From: Streptomyces sp. NRRL F-6131
Lineage (GTDB): Bacteria; Actinomycetota; Actinomycetes; Streptomycetales; Streptomycetaceae
DNA length: 13,278 bases
Reading direction: 5' to 3'
Assembly (NCBI GenBank): GCA_000719695.1
Contig: JOHN01000111.1
Coordinates: 1 to 13,278, forward strand
Within the stretch, counting starts at the first letter, position 1; every line of letters begins with the position of its first letter. Shown in pieces: positions 1-6,411 of the stretch. The notes under the pieces were generated by a model. It saw nothing but the letters and a program-made list of their open reading frames with translations, was not told the DNA's origin and did no database searches. The position numbers and the translations under genes are program-made.

Positions 1-21
1 CGCATCCCCCGCTCCCCCGGC

Positions 22-54
22 CCCGCGGCCGCCCCCCGTCCGGGCGGCCGCGGG
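22..54 (-). terminator. GC-rich stem-loop after the DUF4097 gene
   Basis: A perfect 13-bp inverted repeat (CCCGCGGCCGCCC at 22-34, GGGCGGCCGCGGG at 42-54) encloses a 7-base loop. It begins three bases beyond the stop codon of the DUF4097 gene (57-59). There is no T-run, which is usual for streptomycete intrinsic terminators. Position and stem strength support a transcription end for the two-gene RHH-DUF4097 unit. Bases 1-21 hold nothing else I can recognise. Confidence 0.7.
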
Positions 55-56
55 AG

Positions 57-893
57 TCAGGCGCGCCGGATCACGATGTCCCCGAGCTGCGTACGGGCCT
101 TCACCTCGACCTTCTCCCCGGCGTCGCCGGGCGCGTCCGAGGACGCCAGCGCGTTCCGGACCCCGCCGACCTGGGTGTGCACGTCGAGCCAGGCCGCGGT
201 GCCCTCGGCGATGCCGACCTCGACGGAGCCGATGGCGGTCTCCAGGACGGCGCGACCGCGGACCAGCTCGCCGATCCGCAGGCCGCCGTTGGCGGACCGG
301 ACGTCGGCGCCGGCCAGTGCGGTGCCGACGGTGATCGCACCGTTGGAGGAGCCGGCCCTGAGTTCGCCGCCGACCTCCCCGACGACGGTCTCGCCGTTGA
401 GGTTCTTGACCGTCAGCGCGCCGCCGACGGTGCCGATCTCGATCCGGCCGGAGGACGACACCTCGGCGTCCCCCTCGGCCCGCCCCAGCCGGACGTCCCC
501 GTGGTCGCTCCTCAGGTCGACGCCGGCCGCCTCGTCGATCCGGATCCGGCCGACCGAGGTCTTGATCCGGCAGTCGCCGAGGACGCCCTCCAGCCGGAAG
601 TCGCCCATCGGTGCGTCGGCGTCGACCGAGGAGCCGACCGGCAGCTCGACGGTGATGTCGATCGACCCCGTCCGGCCGAAGATCGCACGCTTCTTCGGGG
701 CCTTGACGACCAGGACGCCGTCGACGCAGGAGACCTTGGTCTGCTCGGCGAGCCGGACGTCCAGCTCGGCGCCGGGGTCGGTGGGGCGGACCTCGACCAC
801 GGTGTCGGTGCGCTTGGCGGCCGCGATCCGGACCGCGCCGATGTCGAACCGCAGGGTGGCGCGGATCGGGTCCGGGGTGTCGAAAGAAGGCAT
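57..893 (-). CDS. DUF4097-family beta-strand repeat protein
   Basis: This 278-residue protein has no signal peptide or membrane segment. From about residue 85 to the end it consists of short, alternating hydrophobic/polar strands separated by glycine turns (GDFRLEG, GRIRIDEA, GDVRLGR, GRIEIGTVGG, NGETVVGEVGG, NGAITVG). This is the pattern of the DUF4097 (adhesin-like) right-handed beta-solenoid fold. The biochemical role of the family is unknown. Start: the ATG at 893 opens with MPSFDTPDPI, and AAGGA lies about 10 bases upstream. It lies 100 bp downstream of the RHH gene on the same strand and is followed at once by a strong stem-loop, so the two probably form one transcript. Streptomyces relatives, from memory, often have this pair. 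I recognise the family but not a function. Confidence 0.88.
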   Translation of the reverse strand: MPSFDTPDPIRATLRFDIGAVRIAAAKRTDTVVEVRPTDPGAELDVRLAEQTKVSCVDGVLVVKAPKKRAIFGRTGSIDITVELPVGSSVDADAPMGDFRLEGVLGDCRIKTSVGRIRIDEAAGVDLRSDHGDVRLGRAEGDAEVSSSGRIEIGTVGGALTVKNLNGETVVGEVGGELRAGSSNGAITVGTALAGADVRSANGGLRIGELVRGRAVLETAIGSVEVGIAEGTAAWLDVHTQVGGVRNALASSDAPGDAGEKVEVKARTQLGDIVIRRA

Positions 894-993
894 GGCTGTT
901 CCGTCCTTGTGGCTCTGTGCTGCGTTTTCGCAGGTGAAAGGGGTGACTGACGGATGAGCGGGAAAGCGGGGAGGCAGGGGGCGGGGCCCCGGG

Positions 994-1542
994 CTAGCGG
1001 ACCCAGCCGGTGAAGCCCTGGCCGACCCCGTGGCCGGTCCGCGTCGCGGGCCGGGCGGGTGCGCCCGGCTCCAGCGCGGCGGCGACGGCCCGGACCAGCC
1101 AGGCGTTGACCGAGAGGCCCTCCTGCCCGGCGGCCTCCTCGACCCGGGCCTTGAGGTGACCGGGCAGCCGGAAGTTGATCCGGGCGGTGGCGCCGTCCTC
1201 CCCCTCCCCGGCCCCGGCGGGCGGCACCACGGGTGGCGCCACCGGCGGCGCCACCGCCCCCGGACCGGTCGGCTCCGCTCCGTGGAACGGCGTGGCGACC
1301 GGCGGCGCGGTGACCACGAACTCCGGATCCAGCCCCCGCAGCCGGACGTCCACCGAGCCGGGGGCCAGCTCCCTGGTCACCTCCCCCATCGCGGCGGAGA
1401 GCGCGTTCAGCAGGGTGAGCCGGGTGGCCGACTCCAGCGGCAGGGTCAGGCGCTCGGCCAGAGCGCGCGCTTCGTCCCCGCCCGCGCCCGCGGCCACCGC
1501 GAGCTCGTGCCGGAGGTTGTCGACGTACGGCGTGAGGTCCAT
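994..1542 (-). CDS. Ribbon-helix-helix protein (HicB-family antitoxin-like regulator)
   Basis: The protein is 182 residues from the chosen ATG at 1542. Residues 1-75 are a helical N-terminal domain (MDLTPYVDN...). Residues 80-117 are a Pro/Ala/Gly-rich linker. Residues 119-155 form a ribbon-helix-helix motif: an ARINFRLP strand followed by two helices (HLKARVEEAAGQEG, SVNAWLVRAVAAAL). RHH dimers bind DNA with the strand, and HicB antitoxins and Arc/MetJ-type repressors use it. No HicA-like toxin is nearby, so toxin-antitoxin function is not supported. A transcriptional regulator is more likely. Start is uncertain: in-frame ATG at 1554 and GTG at 1593 exist and none has a clear Shine-Dalgarno. 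I chose 1542 because remembered homologues begin MDLTPYVD. The DNA just upstream carries repeated palindromic octamers (see the operator entry). Confidence 0.82.
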   Translation of the reverse strand: MDLTPYVDNLRHELAVAAGAGGDEARALAERLTLPLESATRLTLLNALSAAMGEVTRELAPGSVDVRLRGLDPEFVVTAPPVATPFHGAEPTGPGAVAPPVAPPVVPPAGAGEGEDGATARINFRLPGHLKARVEEAAGQEGLSVNAWLVRAVAAALEPGAPARPATRTGHGVGQGFTGWVR

Positions 1543-1556
1543 GGCCAAGAGCATGG

Positions 1557-1627
1557 CACGATCGTGGCGCCATGTCGAGTGATTTGGCGCCACTCGATGG
1601 CGCCACTCGAACGAGTGAATGGCGCCA
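1557..1627. promoter_or_regulatory. Candidate operator: four TGGCGCCA octamers with inverted flanks
   Basis: The self-complementary octamer TGGCGCCA occurs four times in 63 bases, at 1565-1572, 1585-1592, 1598-1605 and 1620-1627. The middle two belong to a perfect 13-bp tandem repeat (TGGCGCCACTCGA at 1585-1597 and 1598-1610). The flank CACTCGA recurs inverted as TCGAGTG at 1575-1581, and as CGAGTG at 1612-1617. A further palindrome, CACGATCGTG, lies at 1557-1566. The array sits immediately upstream of the RHH gene start. RHH repressors typically bind tandem short palindromes at their own promoters, so autoregulation is the natural inference. Binding itself is not shown. Confidence 0.6.
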
Positions 1628-1659
1628 CCGCCGGGAACGCACCGGCCGGGGACGCCGAA

Positions 1660-1689
1660 GGGCCCTGTCGGCAGCTGCCGACAGGGCCC
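1660..1689 (-). terminator. 30-bp perfect palindrome, terminator of add
   Basis: GGGCCCTGTCGGCAG (1660-1674) is followed directly by its exact reverse complement (1675-1689), so RNA would fold into a stem of about 13 bp with an AGCT loop. It starts 24 bases past the stop codon of the adenosine deaminase gene (1714-1716). There is no U-tract. It also lies upstream of the RHH operator and may insulate that promoter. A perfect palindrome could act in both orientations, but no plus-strand gene needs it here. Confidence 0.8.
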
Positions 1690-1713
1690 CGGAGGTACAG
1701 GAAGGCGCGCAGG

Positions 1714-2802
1714 TCAGGCCTGGCGCCACCGCGCCAGGTGGGCGTCGATCTCGCCGGCCAGCCGGGCCTTGCCCGCGCCGTCGAGGAAGGACGCCTCCAC
1801 CGCGTTCTTCGCCAGCGCGGCCACCCCGGCCTCGTCCAGGTCGAGCAGTCGCGCCGCCACCGCGTACTCGGTGTTGAGGTCGGTGCCGAACATCGGCGGG
1901 TCGTCGCTGTTGACGGTCACCAGCAGGCCCGCGTCGACCATCCGCTTGATCGGGTGGTCCTCGATCCGCTCCACCGCGCGGGTGGCGATGTTGGAGGTCG
2001 GGCAGACCTCCAGCGGGATCCGGTGCTCGCCCAGGTGGTCCAGCAGCGCCGGGTCCTTGACCGCCTGGGTGCCGTGGCCGATCCGCTCGGCACCGAGCAC
2101 CCGCAGCGCGTCCCAGACCGTCTCCGGCCCGGTGGTCTCGCCCGCGTGCGGGACGCTGCGCAGGCCGGCCGCCCGCGCCCGGTCGAAGTACGGCTTGAAC
2201 TGCGGGCGCGGGACACCGATCTCGGGACCGCCGAGGCCGAAGCTGACCAGCCCCTCGGGCGCCAGGTCGACGGCGAGCCGGGCGGTCTCCTCGGCGGACG
2301 CCAGACCGGCCTCGCCGGGGATGTCGAAGCACCAGCGGAGCACCACGCCGAGCTCCTTCTCGGCGCGGTGGCGGGCGTCCTCGATGGCCTCCATGAAGGC
2401 GACGTCGGGGATGCCCCGGCTGACCGAGGAGTACGGCGTGACGGTCAGCTCGGCGTAGCGGATGTTCTGCCGGGCCATGTCCTCGGCCACGCCGAAGGTC
2501 AGGGCACGGACGTCCTCGGCGTCCCGGACGAGGTCCACGACACTCAGGTAGACCTCGATGAAGTGCGCGAAGTCGGTGAAGGTGAAGTACTCGGCGAGGG
2601 CCGCCGGGTCGACGGGCACCTTCGTCCGGCCCGCGTGACGGGCGGCCAGTTCGGCGACCACCCGGGGCGAGGCCGATCCGACGTGGTGCACGTGCAGTTC
2701 CGCCTTGGGCATCGCGGCGATGAACGCCTCGATGGAGCGGTCCGCGGACTCCGCGGGCGTGCTGTTGGGGGTTCCGATCCGACTTCCGTCCGGCTGGACC
2801 AC
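1714..2802 (-). CDS. add: Adenosine deaminase family protein
   Basis: This 362-residue cytoplasmic TIM-barrel amidohydrolase is predicted to deaminate adenosine/deoxyadenosine to inosine/deoxyinosine in purine salvage. Expected zinc and catalytic residues are visible: HVH at 37-39, HAGE at 219-222 (histidine ligand and proton-donor glutamate), HGT at 243-245 and NSDDPP at 298-303. Length matches the family. One oddity is that the canonical HxHLDG motif reads HVHHVGS here, so leucine-aspartate is replaced. I recall the same variant in other Streptomyces Add-like proteins, so it is probably a subfamily mark, possibly with altered substrate. Start: the GTG at 2802 has AAAGG eight bases upstream. 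An in-frame extension to 2976 exists but is arginine-rich, unlike the family. It appears monocistronic, with its own terminator. Confidence 0.92.
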   Translation of the reverse strand: MVQPDGSRIGTPNSTPAESADRSIEAFIAAMPKAELHVHHVGSASPRVVAELAARHAGRTKVPVDPAALAEYFTFTDFAHFIEVYLSVVDLVRDAEDVRALTFGVAEDMARQNIRYAELTVTPYSSVSRGIPDVAFMEAIEDARHRAEKELGVVLRWCFDIPGEAGLASAEETARLAVDLAPEGLVSFGLGGPEIGVPRPQFKPYFDRARAAGLRSVPHAGETTGPETVWDALRVLGAERIGHGTQAVKDPALLDHLGEHRIPLEVCPTSNIATRAVERIEDHPIKRMVDAGLLVTVNSDDPPMFGTDLNTEYAVAARLLDLDEAGVAALAKNAVEASFLDGAGKARLAGEIDAHLARWRQA

Positions 2803-2855
2803 GGTGGTGCCCTTTCTTCCTCTGCCTCGACGAGCCGCCGCGCCGCGCACACCTC

Positions 2856-2887
2856 TACGCGCGTACCGGGCGGTGCTGGCAAGGATA
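2856..2887 (-). promoter_or_regulatory. Possible add promoter region with TACGCGCGTA palindrome
   Basis: In the 208-base gap before add, the minus strand shows a weak -10-like TATCCT (plus 2882-2887) and, just downstream towards the gene, a perfect 10-bp palindrome TACGCGCGTA (2856-2865). The palindrome would lie in the 5' leader, between the putative promoter and the ribosome binding site. No convincing -35 is visible. The assignment is tentative and rests on position and symmetry only. Confidence 0.2.
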
Positions 2888-2985
2888 AGGCGGGCACACC
2901 CCCGTGCCGCCCGCCGCATCGCCCACCGCACCGCCCGTCCCGCCGGCCCCGGCGGGATCCCCGCCTGCCACCTCACCGCCGACCC

Positions 2986-3004
2986 TCGCAGGAACCTCCT
3001 GCGA
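2986..3004 (-). terminator. Stem-loop after the secreted peptidoglycan-binding-like gene
   Basis: A perfect 8-bp stem (TCGCAGGA at 2986-2993, TCCTGCGA at 2997-3004) with a 3-base loop starts six bases after the stop codon of the small secreted protein gene (3011-3013). There is no T-run. Position directly behind the stop supports a terminator. Confidence 0.6.
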
Positions 3005-3010
3005 CGGACC

Positions 3011-3427
3011 TCAGAAGGCCGAGAGGTGCGCCAGGCAGCTCAGGGTGTTCGGACCGGCCACGCCGTCCACGTCACCGGCGCACCAGCGGTAGTCGCTCTG
3101 GAACCGGCGCACCCAGGCCTCGGTCTGCGCACCGTAGATGTTGTCGGTCGCCAGCGGGTACCGGCCGGCCGGGTCGCCGAAGGCGCGACCGTACAGGTTG
3201 TCGATGGCGAACTGCACCATGCCGACGCAGAGGGTGCCGGAGCTGCCCCGACGCAGCGTCACGTGCGGGATCGACTTGGTCATGCCGATCGCCGGGTTGT
3301 AGTAGTCGCGCATCTGGCAGCTGTCGGGACCGTCGGCGTGGGCCGCCGGGACGCCGACGAAGACGGTGGCGGCGGTGGCGAGTGCGGCGGCGCCGGCCAG
3401 CGTCCTGGCGCGCTTCCTGATGTTCAC
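3011..3427 (-). CDS. Small secreted peptidoglycan-binding-domain-like protein
   Basis: This is a 138-residue protein with a classic Sec signal peptide: NIRKRAR basic end, a hydrophobic stretch at about 9-27, and an AHA site before residue 32. The mature part is about 107 residues. Its C-terminal half (about 93-132) matches the PG_binding_1 pattern, with YGAQTEAWVRRFQ, then DGVAGPNTLSCL. It contains four cysteines (37, 67, 116, 131), which could form two disulfides outside the cell. No catalytic domain is present, so it likely binds wall peptidoglycan or serves as a small extracellular structural or inhibitor protein. Start: the GTG at 3427 has GGAG eight bases upstream. An ATG at 3433 would leave only two bases, so GTG is preferred. 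It is probably transcribed alone, since hairpins lie on both sides. Confidence 0.82.
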   Translation of the reverse strand: MNIRKRARTLAGAAALATAATVFVGVPAAHADGPDSCQMRDYYNPAIGMTKSIPHVTLRRGSSGTLCVGMVQFAIDNLYGRAFGDPAGRYPLATDNIYGAQTEAWVRRFQSDYRWCAGDVDGVAGPNTLSCLAHLSAF

Positions 3428-3546
3428 GGGCATGTCTCCGTCGGGTTCGTCGCTCGGTGGTGTCGTGCCGGGCTCCCCCGGCGGCAGCAACTCTGGCGCA
3501 CGCCGCCGGGGCCCCCGCACCACCACCGGCCGTCTCACCCCGTCTC

Positions 3547-3562
3547 CGCCCGCCGCCGGGCG
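3547..3562 (-). other. Short stem-loop in the gap before the secreted-protein gene
   Basis: CGCCCG (3547-3552) pairs with CGGGCG (3557-3562) across a four-base loop in the 201-base gap between the DUF445 and secreted-protein genes. It may be part of termination behind DUF445 or of the leader of the next gene. In DNA this GC-rich, short stems arise easily by chance. Confidence 0.25.
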
Positions 3563-3612
3563 CGTTCGCGCAGGTGGAAGCCGGTTCGGGGGCCCGTCTC
3601 AAGCTGCGATTG

Positions 3613-3630
3613 GAGACGCTCCGGCGTCTC
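3613..3630 (-). terminator. Stem-loop overlapping the DUF445 stop codon
   Basis: GAGACGC (3613-3619) and GCGTCTC (3624-3630) form a perfect 7-bp stem with a four-base loop. On the minus strand the stem begins inside the TGA stop codon (3629-3631) of the DUF445 gene. The pentamer GTCTC recurs several times in the following 90 bases (around 3533, 3542 and 3596), offering alternative pairings. Terminator function is likely but not certain. Confidence 0.5.
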
Positions 3631-4924
3631 AGCCGCCGAGCGCGACCGCCACCGAGTGGATCAGCAGTCCGGCGAGCGCGCCGACCACCGTGCCGTTGAT
3701 CCGGATGAACTGGAGGTCCCGGCCGACGTTGGCCTCGATCTTGCGCGAGGCGTCGTCGGCGTCCCAGCCCGCCACCGTCTCGGAGATCAGCGAGGTGATC
3801 TCGGCGCGGTAGGTCTCGACCAGGTACTGGGCGGCGTCCTGCAGCCAGCCGTCCGCCTTGGCCTGGAGCTTGGGATCGGTGGCGAGGCGGGTGCCGAAGG
3901 TCCGCACGCCCTCGCGGATGCGCCGGCGCAGCTCGCTGTCCTCGTCCTCGGCGGCGTTCAGCACCAGCGAGCGGACGGCGGCCCAGGTGGAGGCGATCAG
4001 CTCCTGCACCTCGGGCCGGGCGAGCAGTTCGCCCTTGGCCCGCTCGACCCGGGCGATGGTCTCCGGGTCGGTCTGCAGCTCGGTGGCGAAGTCGGCGAGG
4101 AAGTTGTCGATCGCCCCGCGCGCCGGGTGCTCCTGGTCGTCCCGGATGTCGGTGACGAACCGCATCAGCTCCTTGTAGACCCGCTCGCCGACCTGGTGGT
4201 CGAGGAACTTCGGGGTCCAGCCGGGGGTCTTCTGGGTGACCCGCTGGACCACCTCGGCGTGGTTCTCGGTCAGCCAGTCGTGGGCCCGGACCGCGACCAG
4301 GTCGACCACCCCGTGGTGGCCGCCGTCCGCGACCACCTTGCCGAGCATCCGGCCGGCCGGTTCGGCGACCGAGGTGGCGGCGGCCCGCCGGGTCACCGCC
4401 TCGGCGACGACCGCCTTCACGTCGTCGTCGCGGAGCACCGCCAGCACGCCGCGCAACGCCGCCGAGGCCTCCTTGGTGACCCGCTCGGCGCTGCCCGGCG
4501 CGGCCAGCCACTCGCCCAGCCGCCGGGCGATGCCCAGCGCGGCGAGCCGCTCGCGCACCACCCGGCCGGAGAGGAAGTTCTCGCCGACGAAGTCGCCGAG
4601 CGACCGGCCGAAGGCGTCCTTCTTGGTCGGGATGATCGCGGTGTGCGGGATGGGCAGGCCGAAGGGGCGCCGGAACAGCGCGGTCACCGCGAACCAGTCG
4701 GCCAGCGCGCCGACCATGCCGGCCTCGGCGGCGGCGGCCAGGTAGCCGGCCCAGGCGCCGGCGCCGGCCGCCTTCGCCCAGGTGGCCAGGGCGAAGACCA
4801 GGGTCGCGAAGGCCAGCAGGCCGGTCGCGATGGTCTTCATCCGGCGGACGCCGCGTCTCTTCTCCTCGTCGGCCGCGGTGAACCGCATCCCGGGGCCGGT
4901 CCCGCTGAAGGCTTCGTCGCTCAC
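3629..4924 (-). CDS. DUF445-family (YjiN-like) membrane protein
   Basis: The protein is 431 residues from the GTG at 4924. A short N-terminal tail ends in basic residues (EEKRRGVRRMK, 20-30). A hydrophobic segment follows at about 31-50, then the family's hallmark second hydrophobic region with AGMVGALADWFAVTALFRRP and PHTAIIPTKKD. A long helical, charged central domain runs from about 110 to 400. The last 25 residues (NGTVVGALAGLLIHSVAVAL) are a C-terminal membrane anchor preceded by the conserved DLQFIRING. Family members (COG2733) are inner-membrane proteins of unknown function. Start is moderately sure: the Shine-Dalgarno is weak, and ATG codons at 4888 (residue 13) and 4840 (residue 29) are alternatives, but the upstream reading frame loses family-like sequence. 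It appears to be a single-gene unit. Confidence 0.9.
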   Translation of the reverse strand: MSDEAFSGTGPGMRFTAADEEKRRGVRRMKTIATGLLAFATLVFALATWAKAAGAGAWAGYLAAAAEAGMVGALADWFAVTALFRRPFGLPIPHTAIIPTKKDAFGRSLGDFVGENFLSGRVVRERLAALGIARRLGEWLAAPGSAERVTKEASAALRGVLAVLRDDDVKAVVAEAVTRRAAATSVAEPAGRMLGKVVADGGHHGVVDLVAVRAHDWLTENHAEVVQRVTQKTPGWTPKFLDHQVGERVYKELMRFVTDIRDDQEHPARGAIDNFLADFATELQTDPETIARVERAKGELLARPEVQELIASTWAAVRSLVLNAAEDEDSELRRRIREGVRTFGTRLATDPKLQAKADGWLQDAAQYLVETYRAEITSLISETVAGWDADDASRKIEANVGRDLQFIRINGTVVGALAGLLIHSVAVALGG

Positions 4925-4989
4925 CCCGCCAGTCTGCCCGCTGCCCGGCGCGAACGGACGGCGCGCCCACCGATCGCGCGCCGGACCAC

Positions 4990-5083
4990 CGGTCCGCACC
5001 CGGCCCGCACCCGGCACCGACCGGCGGCGCGGGCACCGAACTCGGGCGCGGACCGCAGGTCGGGTGCGGACCGCAGGTCGGGT
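4990..5083. repeat. 18-bp tandem repeat plus 13-bp inverted repeat in an intergenic gap
   Basis: In the 170-base gap between the DUF445 start and the dehydrogenase stop, an 18-bp unit (GCGGACCGCAGGTCGGGT) is repeated exactly at 5048-5065 and 5066-5083, with decayed copies on either side. In addition the 13 bases at 4990-5002 are the exact reverse complement of 5061-5073, which would give a stem with a 58-base loop on the transcript leaving the dehydrogenase gene. A smaller hairpin, CGGACC/GGTCCG at 4982-4996, overlaps it. It may terminate the dehydrogenase message. No protein-coding sense is seen. Confidence 0.6.
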
Positions 5084-5094
5084 GCGCGCCGAGC

Positions 5095-6411
5095 TCAGGC
5101 GCCCCCGAGCACGATCCGGCGCACCCCGGCCACGCCCGCCCAGCGTGCCGGGTCGGTGCACCGCCGGCCGTCCAGCAGCACCCGGACGCCCGGCAGGTCG
5201 GCCGGCGCCAGCTCCCGGTACTCCGGGTGGTCCGCCTGCAGCACCGCCGCCACCACCGGCTCGCCCCGGTGGGCGGGCAGGCCCAGGGCCGTCAGTTCCT
5301 CGGCCGGGTAGAGCGGATCGGCCACGTACGGCCGGGCACCGGCCGCGCGCACCGCCTCCACCAGCGGGAACACCCCCGAGTACGCGGTCTCCTTGACCCC
5401 GCCCCGGTACGCGGCGCCGAGCACCAGCACGCCCTGCCCGGCCAGCCCGCCCTCCAGCGCGCCGTCCAGCACCCCGACCGCGTACCCGGGCATCTCCAGG
5501 TTGGCCTCCCGCGCCGCCCTGACCACCGTCGCCGAGGGGTCGTTCCACAGGTAGAGCCGCGGGTAGACCGGGATGCAGTGCCCGCCGACGGCGACGCCCG
5601 GCCGGTGCAGATGGCTGAACGGCTGCGAGTTGCAGGCGTCGGCGACGGCGGCGAAGTCCACCCCGATCCGGTCCGCGTACCGGGCGAACTGGTTGGCCAG
5701 CGCGATGTTGACGTCCCGGTAGGTGGTCTCGGCGAGCTTGGCGAACTCCGCCGCCTCGGCGGACTCCAGCTCCCACACGCCGTTGGGCCGGCCCAGCGCC
5801 GCGAGGTCGGGGCGGGGGTCGAAGTCCAGTACCGCCCGGTAGAACTCGGCGCCCCGGCGGGTGGCGGCCGGGTCGGTCCCGCCGACCAGCTTGGGGTAGC
5901 GCCGCAGGTCGGCGAAGACCCGGCCGGTGCGGACCCGCTCCGGGCTGAAGACCAGGGCGAAGTCCCGGCCCGCGGTCAGCCCCGAGCCGGCCGCCAGGCG
6001 TGGCGCCCAGCGGCCCCGGGTGACGCCCACCGGCAGGGTGGTCTCGTAGCTGACCAGCGCGCCCCGGCGCAGCCCGGCCGCCACCGCGTCGGTGGCGGCG
6101 TCGAGCAGGGTGAAGTCGGGCGTGCCGTCGGCGGCGGTGACCAGCGGGACGACCAGGACGACCGCCTCGGCGCCGGCCGCCGCGGCGGTGGTGTCGGTGG
6201 TGGCGCGCAGCCGCCCGTCGGCGACCACCCGCTTGAGCGCCTCGTCCAGGCCGGCCTCCCGGGGGAACGGCGGCCGGCCCTGGTTCACCGCCTCGACGAC
6301 CGGCGCGGCGACGTCGGCCCCGGTCACCCGGTGGCCCTTGGCGGCGAACTGGACGGCGAGCGGCAGGCCGAGCTTGCCGAGGCCCACCACGCAGATGTCG
6401 AGCGGACTCAT
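5095..6411 (-). CDS. Nucleotide-sugar C6 dehydrogenase, WecC/UDP-N-acetylhexosamine type
   Basis: This 438-residue cytosolic enzyme is predicted to oxidise C6 of a UDP-sugar twice with NAD+, giving a uronic acid. A Rossmann NAD site GLGKLG is at 10-15, followed by a central dimerisation region (YRDVNIALANQFA, 231-243). The catalytic cysteine is C279 in GGHCIPVYP. The GGHCIPV form is typical of WecC/WbpA/TviB enzymes acting on UDP-N-acetyl-mannosamine or -glucosamine, whereas UDP-glucose and GDP-mannose dehydrogenases usually have GGSC. The C-terminal domain (about 310-438) is the usual second nucleotide-binding fold. Start: the ATG at 6411 has AAGGGAG seven bases upstream, inside the preceding gene. 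It overlaps the glycosyltransferase stop by ATGA, implying translational coupling. The exact sugar cannot be fixed from sequence alone. Confidence 0.9.
   Translation of the reverse strand: MSPLDICVVGLGKLGLPLAVQFAAKGHRVTGADVAAPVVEAVNQGRPPFPREAGLDEALKRVVADGRLRATTDTTAAAAGAEAVVLVVPLVTAADGTPDFTLLDAATDAVAAGLRRGALVSYETTLPVGVTRGRWAPRLAAGSGLTAGRDFALVFSPERVRTGRVFADLRRYPKLVGGTDPAATRRGAEFYRAVLDFDPRPDLAALGRPNGVWELESAEAAEFAKLAETTYRDVNIALANQFARYADRIGVDFAAVADACNSQPFSHLHRPGVAVGGHCIPVYPRLYLWNDPSATVVRAAREANLEMPGYAVGVLDGALEGGLAGQGVLVLGAAYRGGVKETAYSGVFPLVEAVRAAGARPYVADPLYPAEELTALGLPAHRGEPVVAAVLQADHPEYRELAPADLPGVRVLLDGRRCTDPARWAGVAGVRRIVLGGA

Noticed and set aside
982..991. CGGGGCCCCG palindrome behind the RHH gene stop as a terminator
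   Set aside because: With only 5 bp per arm and no loop room, in GC-rich DNA it is not distinguishable from chance. The following gene is likely co-transcribed.
994..1593. GTG at 1593 as the RHH gene start
   Set aside because: It would encode residues from within the octamer array, has no Shine-Dalgarno, and the added residues (MAPNHSTWRHDRA) do not look like the family N-terminus. The ATG at 1542 is preferred.
5048..5083. Tandem repeats considered as a CRISPR or attachment site
   Set aside because: Units are directly adjacent with no spacers, there are only two exact copies, and no cas, integrase or tRNA gene is present.
1030..5311. Long arginine/proline-rich plus-strand open frames across the left half
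   Set aside because: They run opposite to well-recognised minus-strand genes and reflect scarcity of stop codons at about 74% GC.
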